From Candidatus Fermentibacter sp. (GTDB lineage Bacteria; Fermentibacterota; Fermentibacteria; Fermentibacterales; Fermentibacteraceae), in NCBI GenBank assembly GCA_030373045.1, contig JAUCPW010000071.1, forward strand, positions 1 to 46,434: a stretch of DNA of 46,434 nt, written 5' to 3'. The notes beneath the pieces were generated by a model that saw only the letters and a list, made by a program, of their open reading frames with translations, did no database searches and was not told the DNA's origin. The position numbers and the translations under genes were made by a program. This document shows positions 16,984 through 24,565 of the stretch, piece by piece; the stretch's first letter is position 1; the number at the start of each line of letters is the position of its first letter.

Positions 16984-18303
16984 ATGCTGAAACACCTCGA
17001 GCTGCTGCTCCTGGTGGCGGCGCTGCCCTTCGGTACCGCCATGGCCCAGACGGCCTCGCCCGGGGATCCCGGCGAGGCCGCCGCGGCGGTCACCGCTGAC
17101 AGTCTTGCCGCCATCCCGACCGTGGAGCCTGAGGTCGCGGCCCCTCCGGAGGTCGGGCCCGCGACGGTGCTGACGATCCAGGACTTCCCCAACGACGCGG
17201 GCGATCACCTGATCCTCTCCTTCTGCGAATCGCCAAACCCGGAGTGCGTCCTGGGATACCTCGTCATGCGCAGGACGCCCGGCGCGCCCGACAGCCTCGG
17301 CGGGCAGTGGGCGGCCGTCGAGAACGTCCCCGCAGGAGATCCCACCGAGATAGTCGACGGCTACGACCCCGACTTCCTCGTGGTTCCGGGCACGCAGTAC
17401 GAGTACCGCGTCGACGTCCTCACGATCGACGGAAGGCAGATCGAGGGGTCGGCGGTGGCGGCGGACTTCACGCCCCGCGGCGAGCTGTTCCACACCGGGA
17501 AGCTCAAGGTCCTTGCGGGCTGCATCGTCTTCATCGGGCTCATCTTCTACTACTTCAAGAAGGCGCAGATGGGCCACGAGCTGTACCTCAGGCCTATCCC
17601 AGGCATCGACGCCATCGACGAGGCGATAGGCCGCGCCACCGAGATGGGCAAGCCCATCCTCTACGTCCCCGGCCTCTCGTCGATCGAGGACGTCGCGACG
17701 ATCGCGAGCCTGACGATCCTCAGCCGCGTGGCCAGGAAGGTGGCGGAGTACCAGACCCCCCTGAGGGTGCCCAACCGCGACCCGATCGTCTACACCGTGG
17801 CCGAGGAGACCGTGAAGCAGGCCTACATGGAGGCCGGCCGACCCGATTCCTACGAGAACAACTCGGTGTACTTCGTCACCGACAGCCAGTTCGCGTACGT
17901 CGCGGCCGTCAACGGCCAGATGATGCGCGAGAAGCCTGCCACCAACTTCTACCTCGGCATGTTCTGGGCCGAGTCGCTTCTCCTCGCGGAGACCGGTTCG
18001 CTCTCCGGGGCCATACAGATCGCGGGCACCGACGCGATCACCCAGCTCCCGTTCTTCATCACGACGTGCGACTACACGCTGATAGGCGAGGAGCTCTATG
18101 CCGCCAGCGCCTACCTCGGGCGCGAGCCCAAGCAGGTCGGAGCCGTGAAGGGCCAGGACGCCTGCAAGGGCATAGTCATGGCCTTCGTGACGATCGGGAT
18201 AGTCCTTTCCATTGTCGACATCTTCACGGGCGGAGCCGCCGACCCGTCGAAGTCCCTGCTCCTGAAGCTCCAGGGGCTCGTCGACGTAACGAGCCTCGAG
18301 TAG
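16984..18303 (+). CDS. Membrane protein with FN3-like and DUF6754-type domains
   Basis: First gene of a four-gene membrane cassette. The 439-residue product has a signal peptide (MLKHLELLLLVAALPFGTAMA), an acidic Pro/Ala-rich stretch, a fibronectin-III-like domain at about residues 55-165 (YEYRVDVLTIDGRQIEG), a transmembrane helix at about 178-192 (LAGCIVFIGLIFYYF) and a conserved domain starting ELYLRPIPGIDAIDEAIGRA. That domain continues ILYVPGLSSIEDVATIASL and ends before a second transmembrane segment (IVMAFVTIGIVLSIVDIF). I believe it corresponds to DUF6754, from memory; no function is known to me. ATG 16984 follows GAAAGG. Confidence 0.75.
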   Translation: MLKHLELLLLVAALPFGTAMAQTASPGDPGEAAAAVTADSLAAIPTVEPEVAAPPEVGPATVLTIQDFPNDAGDHLILSFCESPNPECVLGYLVMRRTPGAPDSLGGQWAAVENVPAGDPTEIVDGYDPDFLVVPGTQYEYRVDVLTIDGRQIEGSAVAADFTPRGELFHTGKLKVLAGCIVFIGLIFYYFKKAQMGHELYLRPIPGIDAIDEAIGRATEMGKPILYVPGLSSIEDVATIASLTILSRVARKVAEYQTPLRVPNRDPIVYTVAEETVKQAYMEAGRPDSYENNSVYFVTDSQFAYVAAVNGQMMREKPATNFYLGMFWAESLLLAETGSLSGAIQIAGTDAITQLPFFITTCDYTLIGEELYAASAYLGREPKQVGAVKGQDACKGIVMAFVTIGIVLSIVDIFTGGAADPSKSLLLKLQGLVDVTSLE

Positions 18304-18322
18304 GGCGGAGGGAGGTGCAGAC

Positions 18323-18967
18323 ATGAAGAGGAACGTCCCGCTGATGATCGCCCTCCTGGGCGGTCTCTTGATGATCATCCAGTACTTCATCCCCCACCAG
18401 GCGTCCCAGGACGTCTTCAACTACTACACCGAGTGGGCTCCGCTGGTGGGCGCCTTCGCCCTGATACTGGGTGTCGGCAGCATCACCAGGGTTCATGTCC
18501 ACAAGATCAGGGCCAGGGCCCCCAACTGGCCCTACAGCTACGCAGTCCTCCTGCCCCTCTACCTGATGCCGGTCTTCGGTCTCATGCTCCCCGTCATTAT
18601 GGGTGGCGGAACCGACGGCCCGGGATTCTTCGACTTCATGTACTCCAGGGTGCAGATCCCCATACAGGCCACGATGTTCAGCATGCTGGCCTTCTACATC
18701 GCGAGCGCGGCGTTCCGCGCCTTCAGGGCCAAGAGCGCCCTCGCCACGGTTCTGCTGGTGACTGCAATCGTAGTCATGCTGGCGCAGGTGCCGATAGGCG
18801 ACCTGCTGGGCCGCTGGCTGCCCGACACCGGCCTGTGGATCCTGAGGTTCCCCAACCTCGCCGCCAAGAGGGCCATCGAGCTGGGCGTGGGATTCGGCAT
18901 GCTCGCCACCTGCCTCAAGATCATCTTCGGCGTCGAGCGCGGCTGGCTCGGCGGGGCGGGAGAGTAG
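18323..18967 (+). CDS. Polytopic membrane protein, unknown, cassette gene 2
   Basis: A 214-residue hydrophobic protein with about six predicted membrane spans: VPLMIALLGGLLMIIQYFI, APLVGAFALILGVGSI, YAVLLPLYLMPVFGLMLPVI, ATMFSMLAFYIASAAF, ALATVLLVTAIVVMLAQVPI and a last one before the end. A basic loop (RVHVHKIRARAPNW) follows the second span. ATG 18323 has GGAGG upstream. It lies 19 nt after gene 1, so the two are probably cotranscribed and act together. I recognise no family. Confidence 0.75.
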   Translation: MKRNVPLMIALLGGLLMIIQYFIPHQASQDVFNYYTEWAPLVGAFALILGVGSITRVHVHKIRARAPNWPYSYAVLLPLYLMPVFGLMLPVIMGGGTDGPGFFDFMYSRVQIPIQATMFSMLAFYIASAAFRAFRAKSALATVLLVTAIVVMLAQVPIGDLLGRWLPDTGLWILRFPNLAAKRAIELGVGFGMLATCLKIIFGVERGWLGGAGE

Positions 18968-18976
18968 GTGAGCGGC

Positions 18977-19972
18977 ATGACTAACAGATGGGAAAAGATG
19001 CTCAACATAGACAGGAGATGGCTCTATCTCCTGATCGCGATCGTTGTGATAGTGCCGTTCTTCATCAGGATGGGCCTGCCGGTCGTGCCCACCCAGGAGG
19101 TCCGCAGCGTCTACGACCTGGTGGACAGCCTTGGGCCGGACGACGCCATCTTCATCGGCTGGGACTTCGACCCGGGCACCGAGGCCGAGAACATGCCCAT
19201 GGGCGTGGCCGTCCTGAGGCACGCCTTCGCGAGGCATGTCCCGGTGTTCATCACCGCAGTCTCGCCTCTGGGACAGGGTCTTGCCGAGCAGGGAGTGGCG
19301 AGCGTCTTCGACACCCGCGTCCCCGGCAACTTCGTCTACGTCCCGTGGGCGGAGTGGGAGTCCGTGAGGGAAGCCGGATACGTCGGGCGTGACAGCCTCG
19401 AGTCGGCCTGGGAGGCCGCAGGCAACCCGCTCCCCGAGGGGGCGAGGGGCTGGGTGTTCGAGGGCGTCGACTACGCCCACCTGGGCTACCTGCCGTACTT
19501 CTCGCTTGTCATCCTCGGCATGGGGACCTCGATAGCCAACCAGTACCCGACCGACGCCTATGGCAACAACCTCCACGACATGCCCATGCTGCAGGCCCAC
19601 AAGAATCTGCGTGAGGTGGACCTTGCGGTCACGCTCGCCGGGTCCTCCGCCTGCATGTGGTGGATTCTCTATGGCACGTCCCGCGTCGGGCTGCCGGTGG
19701 CGTTCGGCGTGACGGCCGTCATGGCGACCGACTACTTCCCGTACATCCAGTCCGGCCAGGTCGTGGGCATGATGGGCGGGCTGCGCGGAGCCGCCGAGTA
19801 CGAGGTGCTGGAGACCGAGGGAGGCTACACCGAAACCACGGGCAAGGCCTACCGTGGCATGGACGTGCAGTCCCTGGCGCACATCCTGATCATCCTGCTC
19901 GTCATCCTCGGCAACATCGCGTACTTCGCGGGCGGCTTCCACAAGAAGACCGCCCTCAAGAGCAGGAGGTAG
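18977..19972 (+). CDS. Membrane-anchored protein, unknown, cassette gene 3
   Basis: 331 residues from ATG 18977 (AGGTGAG just upstream); a GTG at 18968 would add three residues. An N-terminal transmembrane helix (WLYLLIAIVVIVPFFI) is followed by a soluble alpha/beta domain at about residues 35-165 (PDDAIFIGWDFDPGTEAEN, ARHVPVFITAVSPLGQGLAE). A second conserved region comes next (TDAYGNNLHDMPMLQAHKN, TAVMATDYFPYIQSGQVVGM), and then a C-terminal span (LAHILIILLVILGNIAYFAGG). The layout parallels the DUF6754-type domain of gene 1, so the two may share a fold. The function is unknown. Confidence 0.75.
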   Translation: MTNRWEKMLNIDRRWLYLLIAIVVIVPFFIRMGLPVVPTQEVRSVYDLVDSLGPDDAIFIGWDFDPGTEAENMPMGVAVLRHAFARHVPVFITAVSPLGQGLAEQGVASVFDTRVPGNFVYVPWAEWESVREAGYVGRDSLESAWEAAGNPLPEGARGWVFEGVDYAHLGYLPYFSLVILGMGTSIANQYPTDAYGNNLHDMPMLQAHKNLREVDLAVTLAGSSACMWWILYGTSRVGLPVAFGVTAVMATDYFPYIQSGQVVGMMGGLRGAAEYEVLETEGGYTETTGKAYRGMDVQSLAHILIILLVILGNIAYFAGGFHKKTALKSRR

Positions 19973-19977
19973 CGGAG

Positions 19978-20607
19978 ATGTACGAGACCATCGGGCTCTG
20001 GGTCGCGGCCATCTTCACGCTGGCCGTGTTCTCGTTTCTCTACAAGGAGAACCCCCTGTACAGGCTGGCCGAGCACCTCGTCGTCGGTACCTCACTGGGC
20101 TACTCCATAGTGCTGACATACCAGCGGGTACTCGTCCCCAGGCTCATAGATCCCGTCTCGCACGGCGAGAACCTGATAATGATCGTCCCGGCCATTCTGG
20201 GATTGCTCTACATCACCAGGTTCTTCCCGAAGGTCGCCTGGCTGTCGCGCTACCCCATCGCGTTCCTGCTCGGAACGGGCATGGGCGTGGCCTTCCCCTA
20301 CGACATGCAGACCTACATCCTCAGGCAGATCCAGGCCACCATGATCCCCCTGTACACGCCGGGCGCTCCGTGGTACGACACTCTCGGCGCGATCGTGATC
20401 GTGTTCGGGACCCTGGCCGGGATCATCTACTTCTTCTTCTCGAAGCCCCACAAAGGCCTGTTCTTCGGCTTCGGGTCGAAGGTGGGGATCTGGCTGATCA
20501 TGATCGGGTTCGGGGCGACGTTCGGTTTCACGGTGATGGGCCGCATCAGCCTCCTGATCGGCCGCGTGCAGTTCCTGCTGGGTGACTGGCTGGGGCTCTT
20601 GAACTGA
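19978..20607 (+). CDS. Polytopic membrane protein, unknown, cassette gene 4
   Basis: 209 residues from ATG 19978, with AGGAGGT at 19964-19970 at the end of gene 3. About six to seven hydrophobic spans are visible, for example TIGLWVAAIFTLAVFSFL, NLIMIVPAILGLLYI, YPIAFLLGTGMGVAF, TLGAIVIVFGTLAGIIYFFF and VGIWLIMIGFGATFGFTV. Conserved-looking loops include YKENPLYRLAEHLVVGTSLG and FSKPHKGLFFGFGSK. It is only 5 nt after gene 3, so all four genes form one operon and probably one membrane complex. I recognise no transporter family. Confidence 0.75.
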   Translation: MYETIGLWVAAIFTLAVFSFLYKENPLYRLAEHLVVGTSLGYSIVLTYQRVLVPRLIDPVSHGENLIMIVPAILGLLYITRFFPKVAWLSRYPIAFLLGTGMGVAFPYDMQTYILRQIQATMIPLYTPGAPWYDTLGAIVIVFGTLAGIIYFFFSKPHKGLFFGFGSKVGIWLIMIGFGATFGFTVMGRISLLIGRVQFLLGDWLGLLN

Positions 20608-20637
20608 AACAACGGGCCCGCCCCAGGGCGGAGGCTG

Positions 20638-21156
20638 ATGAACAGGGCACTCCAGATGGTCCTCGCGGAGCTCCCCGTCACCGACGGGCTCACCTGCACC
20701 GAGGACCTCCGCTTCTTCTACGAGGGCAACCCCATCGCCGAGTGCGAGGCGGTGGGCGACACGCTCATACTCGACATACACTGCCACGAGCTGGACGTGC
20801 CGATCCTCATCGACGAGTTCGAGTTCTGCCGCCCCGCGAGGGCCAGGGGCCCGGAGTGGGTGCGGATCGTCCTCATGATCTCACCGGGGCGCGAGGAACT
20901 GTCAGCCGTGAAGGAAGCCTTCATGTCGGCCATCGACAGGGTGGCGCCCGGTTTCGACGCTCCTCTCGACAATCCATTCACGAAGGGGGCCAAGGACATG
21001 GACAAGTACGTATGCGTCGTGTGCGGCTGGGTCTATAACCCCGAGCTGGGCGACCCCGACGGCGGCATCCCCGCCGGAACGGCGTACGCCGACCTCCCGG
21101 ACGACTGGGTCTGCCCGGTCTGCGGCGCTCCGAAGACCGAGTTCGAGAAGGAGTAG
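20638..21156 (+). CDS. Unknown domain fused to C-terminal rubredoxin
   Basis: 172 residues in one frame. The last 54 are a complete rubredoxin: [20 protein letters not shown], then [20 protein letters not shown], with two CxxCG pairs that bind one iron for electron transfer. The first 115 or so ([37 protein letters not shown]) form an alpha/beta domain I do not recognise. A separate rubredoxin start at ATG 20998 is possible, but its upstream AAGG is only 2 nt away, so a fusion is more likely. The next gene, 2 nt on, resembles a hydrogenase-associated regulator, which fits redox metabolism. Confidence 0.8.
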   Translation: MNRALQMVLAELPVTDGLTCTEDLRFFYEGNPIAECEAVGDTLILDIHCHELDVPILIDEFEFCRPARARGPEWVRIVLMISPGREELSAVKEAFMSAIDRVAPGFDAPLDNPFTKGAKDMDKYVCVVCGWVYNPELGDPDGGIPAGTAYADLPDDWVCPVCGAPKTEFEKE

Positions 21157-21158
21157 CC

Positions 21159-21416
21159 ATGAAGAAGACAGTGGTGCTCATCATGGTTTCGAGCCGCAAG
21201 GAGTCCGCCGCGAAGGTCCAGCAGATCCTCACGGGCTGGGGCTGCATGATCAAGACGCGCCTCGGCATCCACGAGGGAGTGCTGGACAACTGCACGGAGA
21301 CTGGGCTCATCATCCTCGAGATCGTGGGCGAGGAGGAGAAGAAGGCCGAGATGGAGCGCAAGCTGAACGTCATCCCCGGCGTCGTCGCCAGGAGGGTGGA
21401 CCTCGAGCTTGCCTGA
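21159..21416 (+). CDS. TM1266-like iron-only hydrogenase system regulator
   Basis: An 85-residue ACT-like small protein: KKTVVLIMVSSRKESAAKVQ, QILTGWGCMIKTRLGIHEG, GLIILEIVGEEEKK and a final VIPGVVARRVDLEL. The ferredoxin-like beta-alpha-beta pattern with the R-x-G-I-H segment fits the TM1266 family annotated as putative regulators of [FeFe]-hydrogenase maturation. No hydrogenase gene is visible here, so the role is inferred from family only. It follows the rubredoxin gene by 2 nt and overlaps the next gene by 8 nt. Confidence 0.7.
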   Translation: MKKTVVLIMVSSRKESAAKVQQILTGWGCMIKTRLGIHEGVLDNCTETGLIILEIVGEEEKKAEMERKLNVIPGVVARRVDLELA

Positions 21417-22227
21417 CCCGTTCCCGGCCGGTTCCCTCTCTCTTTCCGACTCGCTCGAAGGGCTCTACGGACGCTACAACACAAGGGCGTTCGTAGAGCC
21501 CGATCCGCTCCAGTTCCTGTACCTGTACGACGATCCCGCCGACCGCGAGCTGGCAGCCCTCGCAGCGTCATCCCTCGCCTACGGGCGCGTCGAGCAGATC
21601 ATCCGGAACGTGTCGAGGCTGCTGGACGCGATGGGGCCTTCGCCATCGGCCTTCCTCGGGAGCTGCCGGACCCCCGGCGACGCCTCGGGGGCCTGCTCCT
21701 TCAGGCACAGGTTCACCCCCGGCGAGGAGATGTCGGCGGTCCTGTTCGCGGCCTCGAGGATACAGGGGCATGCCGGTTCGCTGCAGGAGACCTTCCGCGG
21801 TGCCGCCGGCGCGCATGAGGCCGGCACGTTGCTCGTGGAGGCCATTCTTCGGGAGGCGGGGCTCGGGAGGTCGAGCATGCTGCCTCATCCCGGGCTCGGG
21901 AGCGCGTGCAAGAGGCTCAACCTGATGTTCCGCTGGATGGTGAGGTGCGACGACGTCGATCCGGGGGGCTGGGATGCCCTCGGGCCGTCTCAGCTGCTGG
22001 TGCCCCTCGACGTGCACATGCACAGGGCGGGCCTGCTGCTGGGCATGACGGAAAGGCGTCAGGCCGACGCGGCCACCGTTGCCGAGATAACAGAAGGCTT
22101 CCGGCGCATCAGGCCGGACGATCCCGCCAGGTACGACTTCGCGCTCACGCGCTTCGGGATCAGGCGCGAGCTCTCGCGGGAGGACCTTCTCAGGGAGCTC
22201 GCCCTGCCGCAGCCCGCCGCCCGCTGA
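21409..22227 (+). CDS. TIGR02757 (DUF2400) family protein
   Basis: 272 residues from TTG 21409, overlapping the upstream stop. Features match the TIGR02757/DUF2400 family: an N-terminal YNTRAFVEPDPLQFLYLYDD, the ADRELAALAASSLAYGRVEQ segment, a central SFRHRFTPGEEMSAVLFAAS, KRLNLMFRWMVRCDDVDPGG, and LVPLDVHMHRAGLLLGMTER followed by a C-terminal DPARYDFALTRFGIRRE. The family has a helix-hairpin-helix glycosylase-like fold in outline; its activity is not established to my knowledge. It ends the plus-strand run begun at 16984. Confidence 0.85.
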   Translation: MPDPFPAGSLSLSDSLEGLYGRYNTRAFVEPDPLQFLYLYDDPADRELAALAASSLAYGRVEQIIRNVSRLLDAMGPSPSAFLGSCRTPGDASGACSFRHRFTPGEEMSAVLFAASRIQGHAGSLQETFRGAAGAHEAGTLLVEAILREAGLGRSSMLPHPGLGSACKRLNLMFRWMVRCDDVDPGGWDALGPSQLLVPLDVHMHRAGLLLGMTERRQADAATVAEITEGFRRIRPDDPARYDFALTRFGIRRELSREDLLRELALPQPAAR

Positions 22228-22291
22228 CATACCGGTGCCGCAGCACCCTTCCGGCCCATTGTCCATCCCGTTGTCTTCATGCGGGTTCTCG

Positions 22292-22308
22292 TTCAGGCCC
22301 GGCCTGAA
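22292..22308 (+). terminator. Hairpin downstream of the TIGR02757-family gene
   Basis: TTCAGGC and GCCTGAA form a perfect 7-bp stem around a CCG loop, 65 nt after the stop codon. Only a short TT follows, so it is a weak intrinsic terminator at best. Confidence 0.35.
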
Positions 22309-22360
22309 TTGCCGGAACAGTCCTCACCTGGTGTGCCGCATCTGACGGGATCTGCGGGTA

Positions 22361-22481
22361 GACACGTCGATCATCGCAGGACCCGAAGATGCGTTCCATC
22401 ACTCTCGACAGTGCGAGGATTGACACGTCGATCATCGCAGGACCGAAGATGTGTTCCATCACTCTCGACAGTGCGAGGATT
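22361..22481 (+). repeat. Two-copy 60/61-bp tandem repeat upstream of tRNA-Phe
   Basis: Copy 1 is 22361-22421 and copy 2 is 22422-22481, differing by one deleted C and one G/T change. Each starts GACACGTCGATCATCGCAGG and ends in CTCTCGACAGTGCGAGGATT. Each unit boundary creates a TTGAC sequence; the last one is the -35 box of the tRNA promoter. The rest of the 22228-22526 gap shows no gene. Confidence 0.9.
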
Positions 22482-22509
22482 GACCGCATCGGCCCGTGTT
22501 TTGTAGATT
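22480..22509 (+). promoter_or_regulatory. Promoter of tRNA-Phe
   Basis: TTGACC at 22480-22485, an 18-nt spacer and TAGATT at 22504-22509 fit a sigma70-like promoter. The predicted start near 22516 lies about 10 nt before the tRNA, a typical leader. Confidence 0.55.
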
Positions 22510-22526
22510 GGCAGCCTTGCCCCGGT

Positions 22527-22602
<76 letters not shown>

Positions 22603-22614
22603 CCCCCCAGTCCG

Positions 22615-22809
22615 GTGTCAGAGGAAAAAATGTAAAGTAATCAGAATCAGTGCCTGTAAGCATTGATTTCTTGCAGCAGCTACGTTGAGAGACTTTTCGT
22701 ATCAGCAATAATGTCAACAATATATGGGCAGTGAACCATTTTATAGGTAGGATGCATGTCCGGTAATCAGGCAGGAACCCTGATTACTTTACATTTTTTC
22801 CTCTGACAC
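22615..22809. mobile_element. 195-bp MITE-like element with 30-bp perfect inverted ends
   Basis: Left end 22615-22644 and right end 22780-22809 are exact reverse complements over 30 bp (GTGTCAGAGGAAAAAATGTA, continuing AAGTAATCAG). The match extends to GTCC/GGAC outside if one base is skipped. The interior is strikingly AT-rich against the GC-rich surroundings and contains no gene. It begins 12 bp after the tRNA and its right end supplies the last codons and stop of selD. No target-site duplication is obvious. It is probably a non-autonomous transposable element. Folded in RNA it could also act as a bidirectional terminator. Confidence 0.75.
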
Positions 22810-23995
22810 GGACCGGGAAGGGGGAGGGGGGGAGGAGGCGGCCGATGACGGAAGCGCGCGTGTCGCCGCATTCCCTGAGACGCTCGACGGCGTCCTCCGC
22901 CTGACCCGGGGCAACCGCCGCCAGCAGGCCGCCCGAGGTCTGCGAGTCCATCAGCACCGCGAGCATGCGCGGATCGACGTCCAGGGGCATCTCCACGTTC
23001 GCCCTGTCGTAGTCCCAGTTCCTGCCCGAGCCACCGGGGAGATACCTGTCGGCGAGCTCCATCGCGCCGTCCAGCACCGGGACGAGATCCGGATCGACTT
23101 CGATCGTGACGCCCGAGGTCTTCGCCATCGCGACGGAGTGCCCGAGCAGGCCGAACCCCGTCACGTCGGTGAGCGCGCTGACGTCGAAGGCCGCCAGCGC
23201 CTCCGAGGCGTACCGGTTGAGCCTCTCCATGAACGACACGGCCTCGTCGAGGGCGGAATCCTCCACATGCCCCTCCTTCAGGGCCGTGCAGAGAATCCCG
23301 GTTCCCAGGGGCTTCGAGAGGATCAGGGCGTCGCCGGCCCGCGCCCGCGAGTTGCGTATCGCCCTCGCCGGGTGGATCACGCCGGTGACGCTCATGCCGA
23401 ACATCACTTCCTTCTGGTCGACGCTGTGGCCACCCACGAGCGCAACGCCCGCCTCGACCATCTTCTCGGCCGCGCCCGACAGCAGCTCCCGCACGACCCC
23501 GGGGGGCAGCTTCGACGCGGGGAAACCGAGGATGTTCATGGCCGTCAGCGGCCGGCCGCCCATCGCCCAGATGTCCGACAGGCAGTTGGCGGCTACTATC
23601 CTGCCGCTCGCCCTGGCGGAATTGACCGCGGGAGAGAAGAAATCGACGGTCTGGACGAGCGCGGTGTCGTCGGAGATCCTGAAGATCCCGGCGTCGTCCA
23701 TCGTCTCCATCCCCACGATCAGGTCAGGAGTCTCGAATTTCGGTATCCCCGACAGCAGCCCGGACAGCCTGTCCGGGGGCAGCTTGCCGGCTCAACCCGC
23801 ACAGGGCGAGAAGTCGAGCAGCCTCACCGAATCGGCCACGGCCCGGACATTCCTGTCGGCGAGGCTCGGCACTCCGAGCTTCCGGCAGGCGGTGGGCTCG
23901 CCCGTCCCGGAATGCGCCGCCATGCAGGAGGCACAGTCGCCGTGATTGGAGCAGCTCGCCGTGCACGGGCATCCGTCTACGCTCTTCTCCGCCAT
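22784..23995 (-). CDS. selD: Selenide, water dikinase SelD: selenoprotein with Cys-rich N-terminal domain
   Basis: SelD makes selenophosphate from selenide and ATP for selenocysteine and selenouridine synthesis. The frame from ATG 23995 (strong GGAGGTGAT upstream) has one in-frame TGA at 23794-23792, residue 68. The context SPCAG-U-AGKLPP aligns with the active-site Cys17 region of E. coli SelD (GAG-C-GCK), so the TGA is selenocysteine. Downstream come LIVGMETMDDAGIFRISDDT, NCLSDIWAMGGRPLTAMNIL, GGHSVDQKEVMFGMSVTGV, LTDVTGFGLLGHSVAMAKTS and DSQTSGGLLAAV. Residues 9-37 form a Cys/His-rich motif (CPC-x3-C-x2-H-x2-C-x2-C-x3-H-x8-C), similar to DUF6485 as I remember it. It has 403 residues; a simple ORF call splits it. 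The last residues (VRGKNVK) come from the inserted element. Confidence 0.9.
23759..23777 (-). promoter_or_regulatory. Bacterial SECIS-like hairpin in selD
   Basis: On the coding strand CCCGGACA and TGTCCGGG form a perfect 8-bp stem with a GGC loop. The loop begins 22 nt after the UGA, within the 16-37 nt window described for bacterial SECIS elements, and has G at its first two positions as the consensus wants. It would recruit SelB. Confidence 0.75.
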
Positions 23996-24072
23996 CGATC
24001 CATCACCTCCCTCCGTGCAGTGCAGTGTCGGCACGTCCTCCGGAAGATCACCGGGAGGACATGGAAGTGCGA

Positions 24073-24564
24073 TTATCGGGGATCGGTCCCCGCGGCGCCA
24101 TCTCCCCGCGCGTCCGGCAGGGGCGTCTCCCTCGTGCCTGCGCAAGGATCGCCCGACAGGACCTTGCTCATGACATGGATGTCCTGCCTGACCCGCCAGC
24201 CCAGCCTCTCGTAGAAGGCGACGGCGGGGTTGTCGCGGTAGATGAAGAGGTGGACCTTCTCTATCCCTTCATCGAGGAGGGCGCGCTCGACCCTCTCCAT
24301 CAGGAGCCTGCCCCCGCCCGTTCCCTGGAGACGTGACGAGACGGCGAGATGGTAGACGTATCCCCGCCGGGTGTCGTGGCCCGCCATGACCGAGCCCGCG
24401 ACCCCGGTGCCGTCGAGGAGCACGAAGCAGAGCGGCCCGTTGGCGCCGAGGAACCTCTCGAAACCCGCGCGCGAATCCGCCGCGGTCATGGCATTGCCCG
24501 GGAAGCCCGACCAGAGGGCCGCCAGGGCGTCGTAATCGCCTGCCTCCATGAGCCTTGTATCCAT
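24073..24564 (-). CDS. GNAT family N-acetyltransferase
   Basis: 163 residues from ATG 24564 with GGAGGC 7 nt upstream. The GNAT fold is clear: TRLMEAGDYDALAALWSGFP, strand CFVLLDGTGVAGSVM, then YVYHLAVSSRLQGTGGGRLL, which carries the acetyl-CoA motif Q-G-T-G-G-G, and VHLFIYRDNPAVAFYERLGW. The pattern resembles RimI/YpeA-type acetyltransferases, but the substrate is not predictable. It lies 1 nt after the stop of the membrane-protein gene and 77 nt before selD, in one minus-strand operon. Confidence 0.85.
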   Translation of the reverse strand: MDTRLMEAGDYDALAALWSGFPGNAMTAADSRAGFERFLGANGPLCFVLLDGTGVAGSVMAGHDTRRGYVYHLAVSSRLQGTGGGRLLMERVERALLDEGIEKVHLFIYRDNPAVAFYERLGWRVRQDIHVMSKVLSGDPCAGTRETPLPDARGDGAAGTDPR

Positions 24565-24565
24565 G

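Noticed and set aside
23138-24214. Long plus-strand frames opposite selD
   Set aside because: High-GC shadow frames with arginine/glycine/proline-rich composition and no ribosome-binding site or domain.
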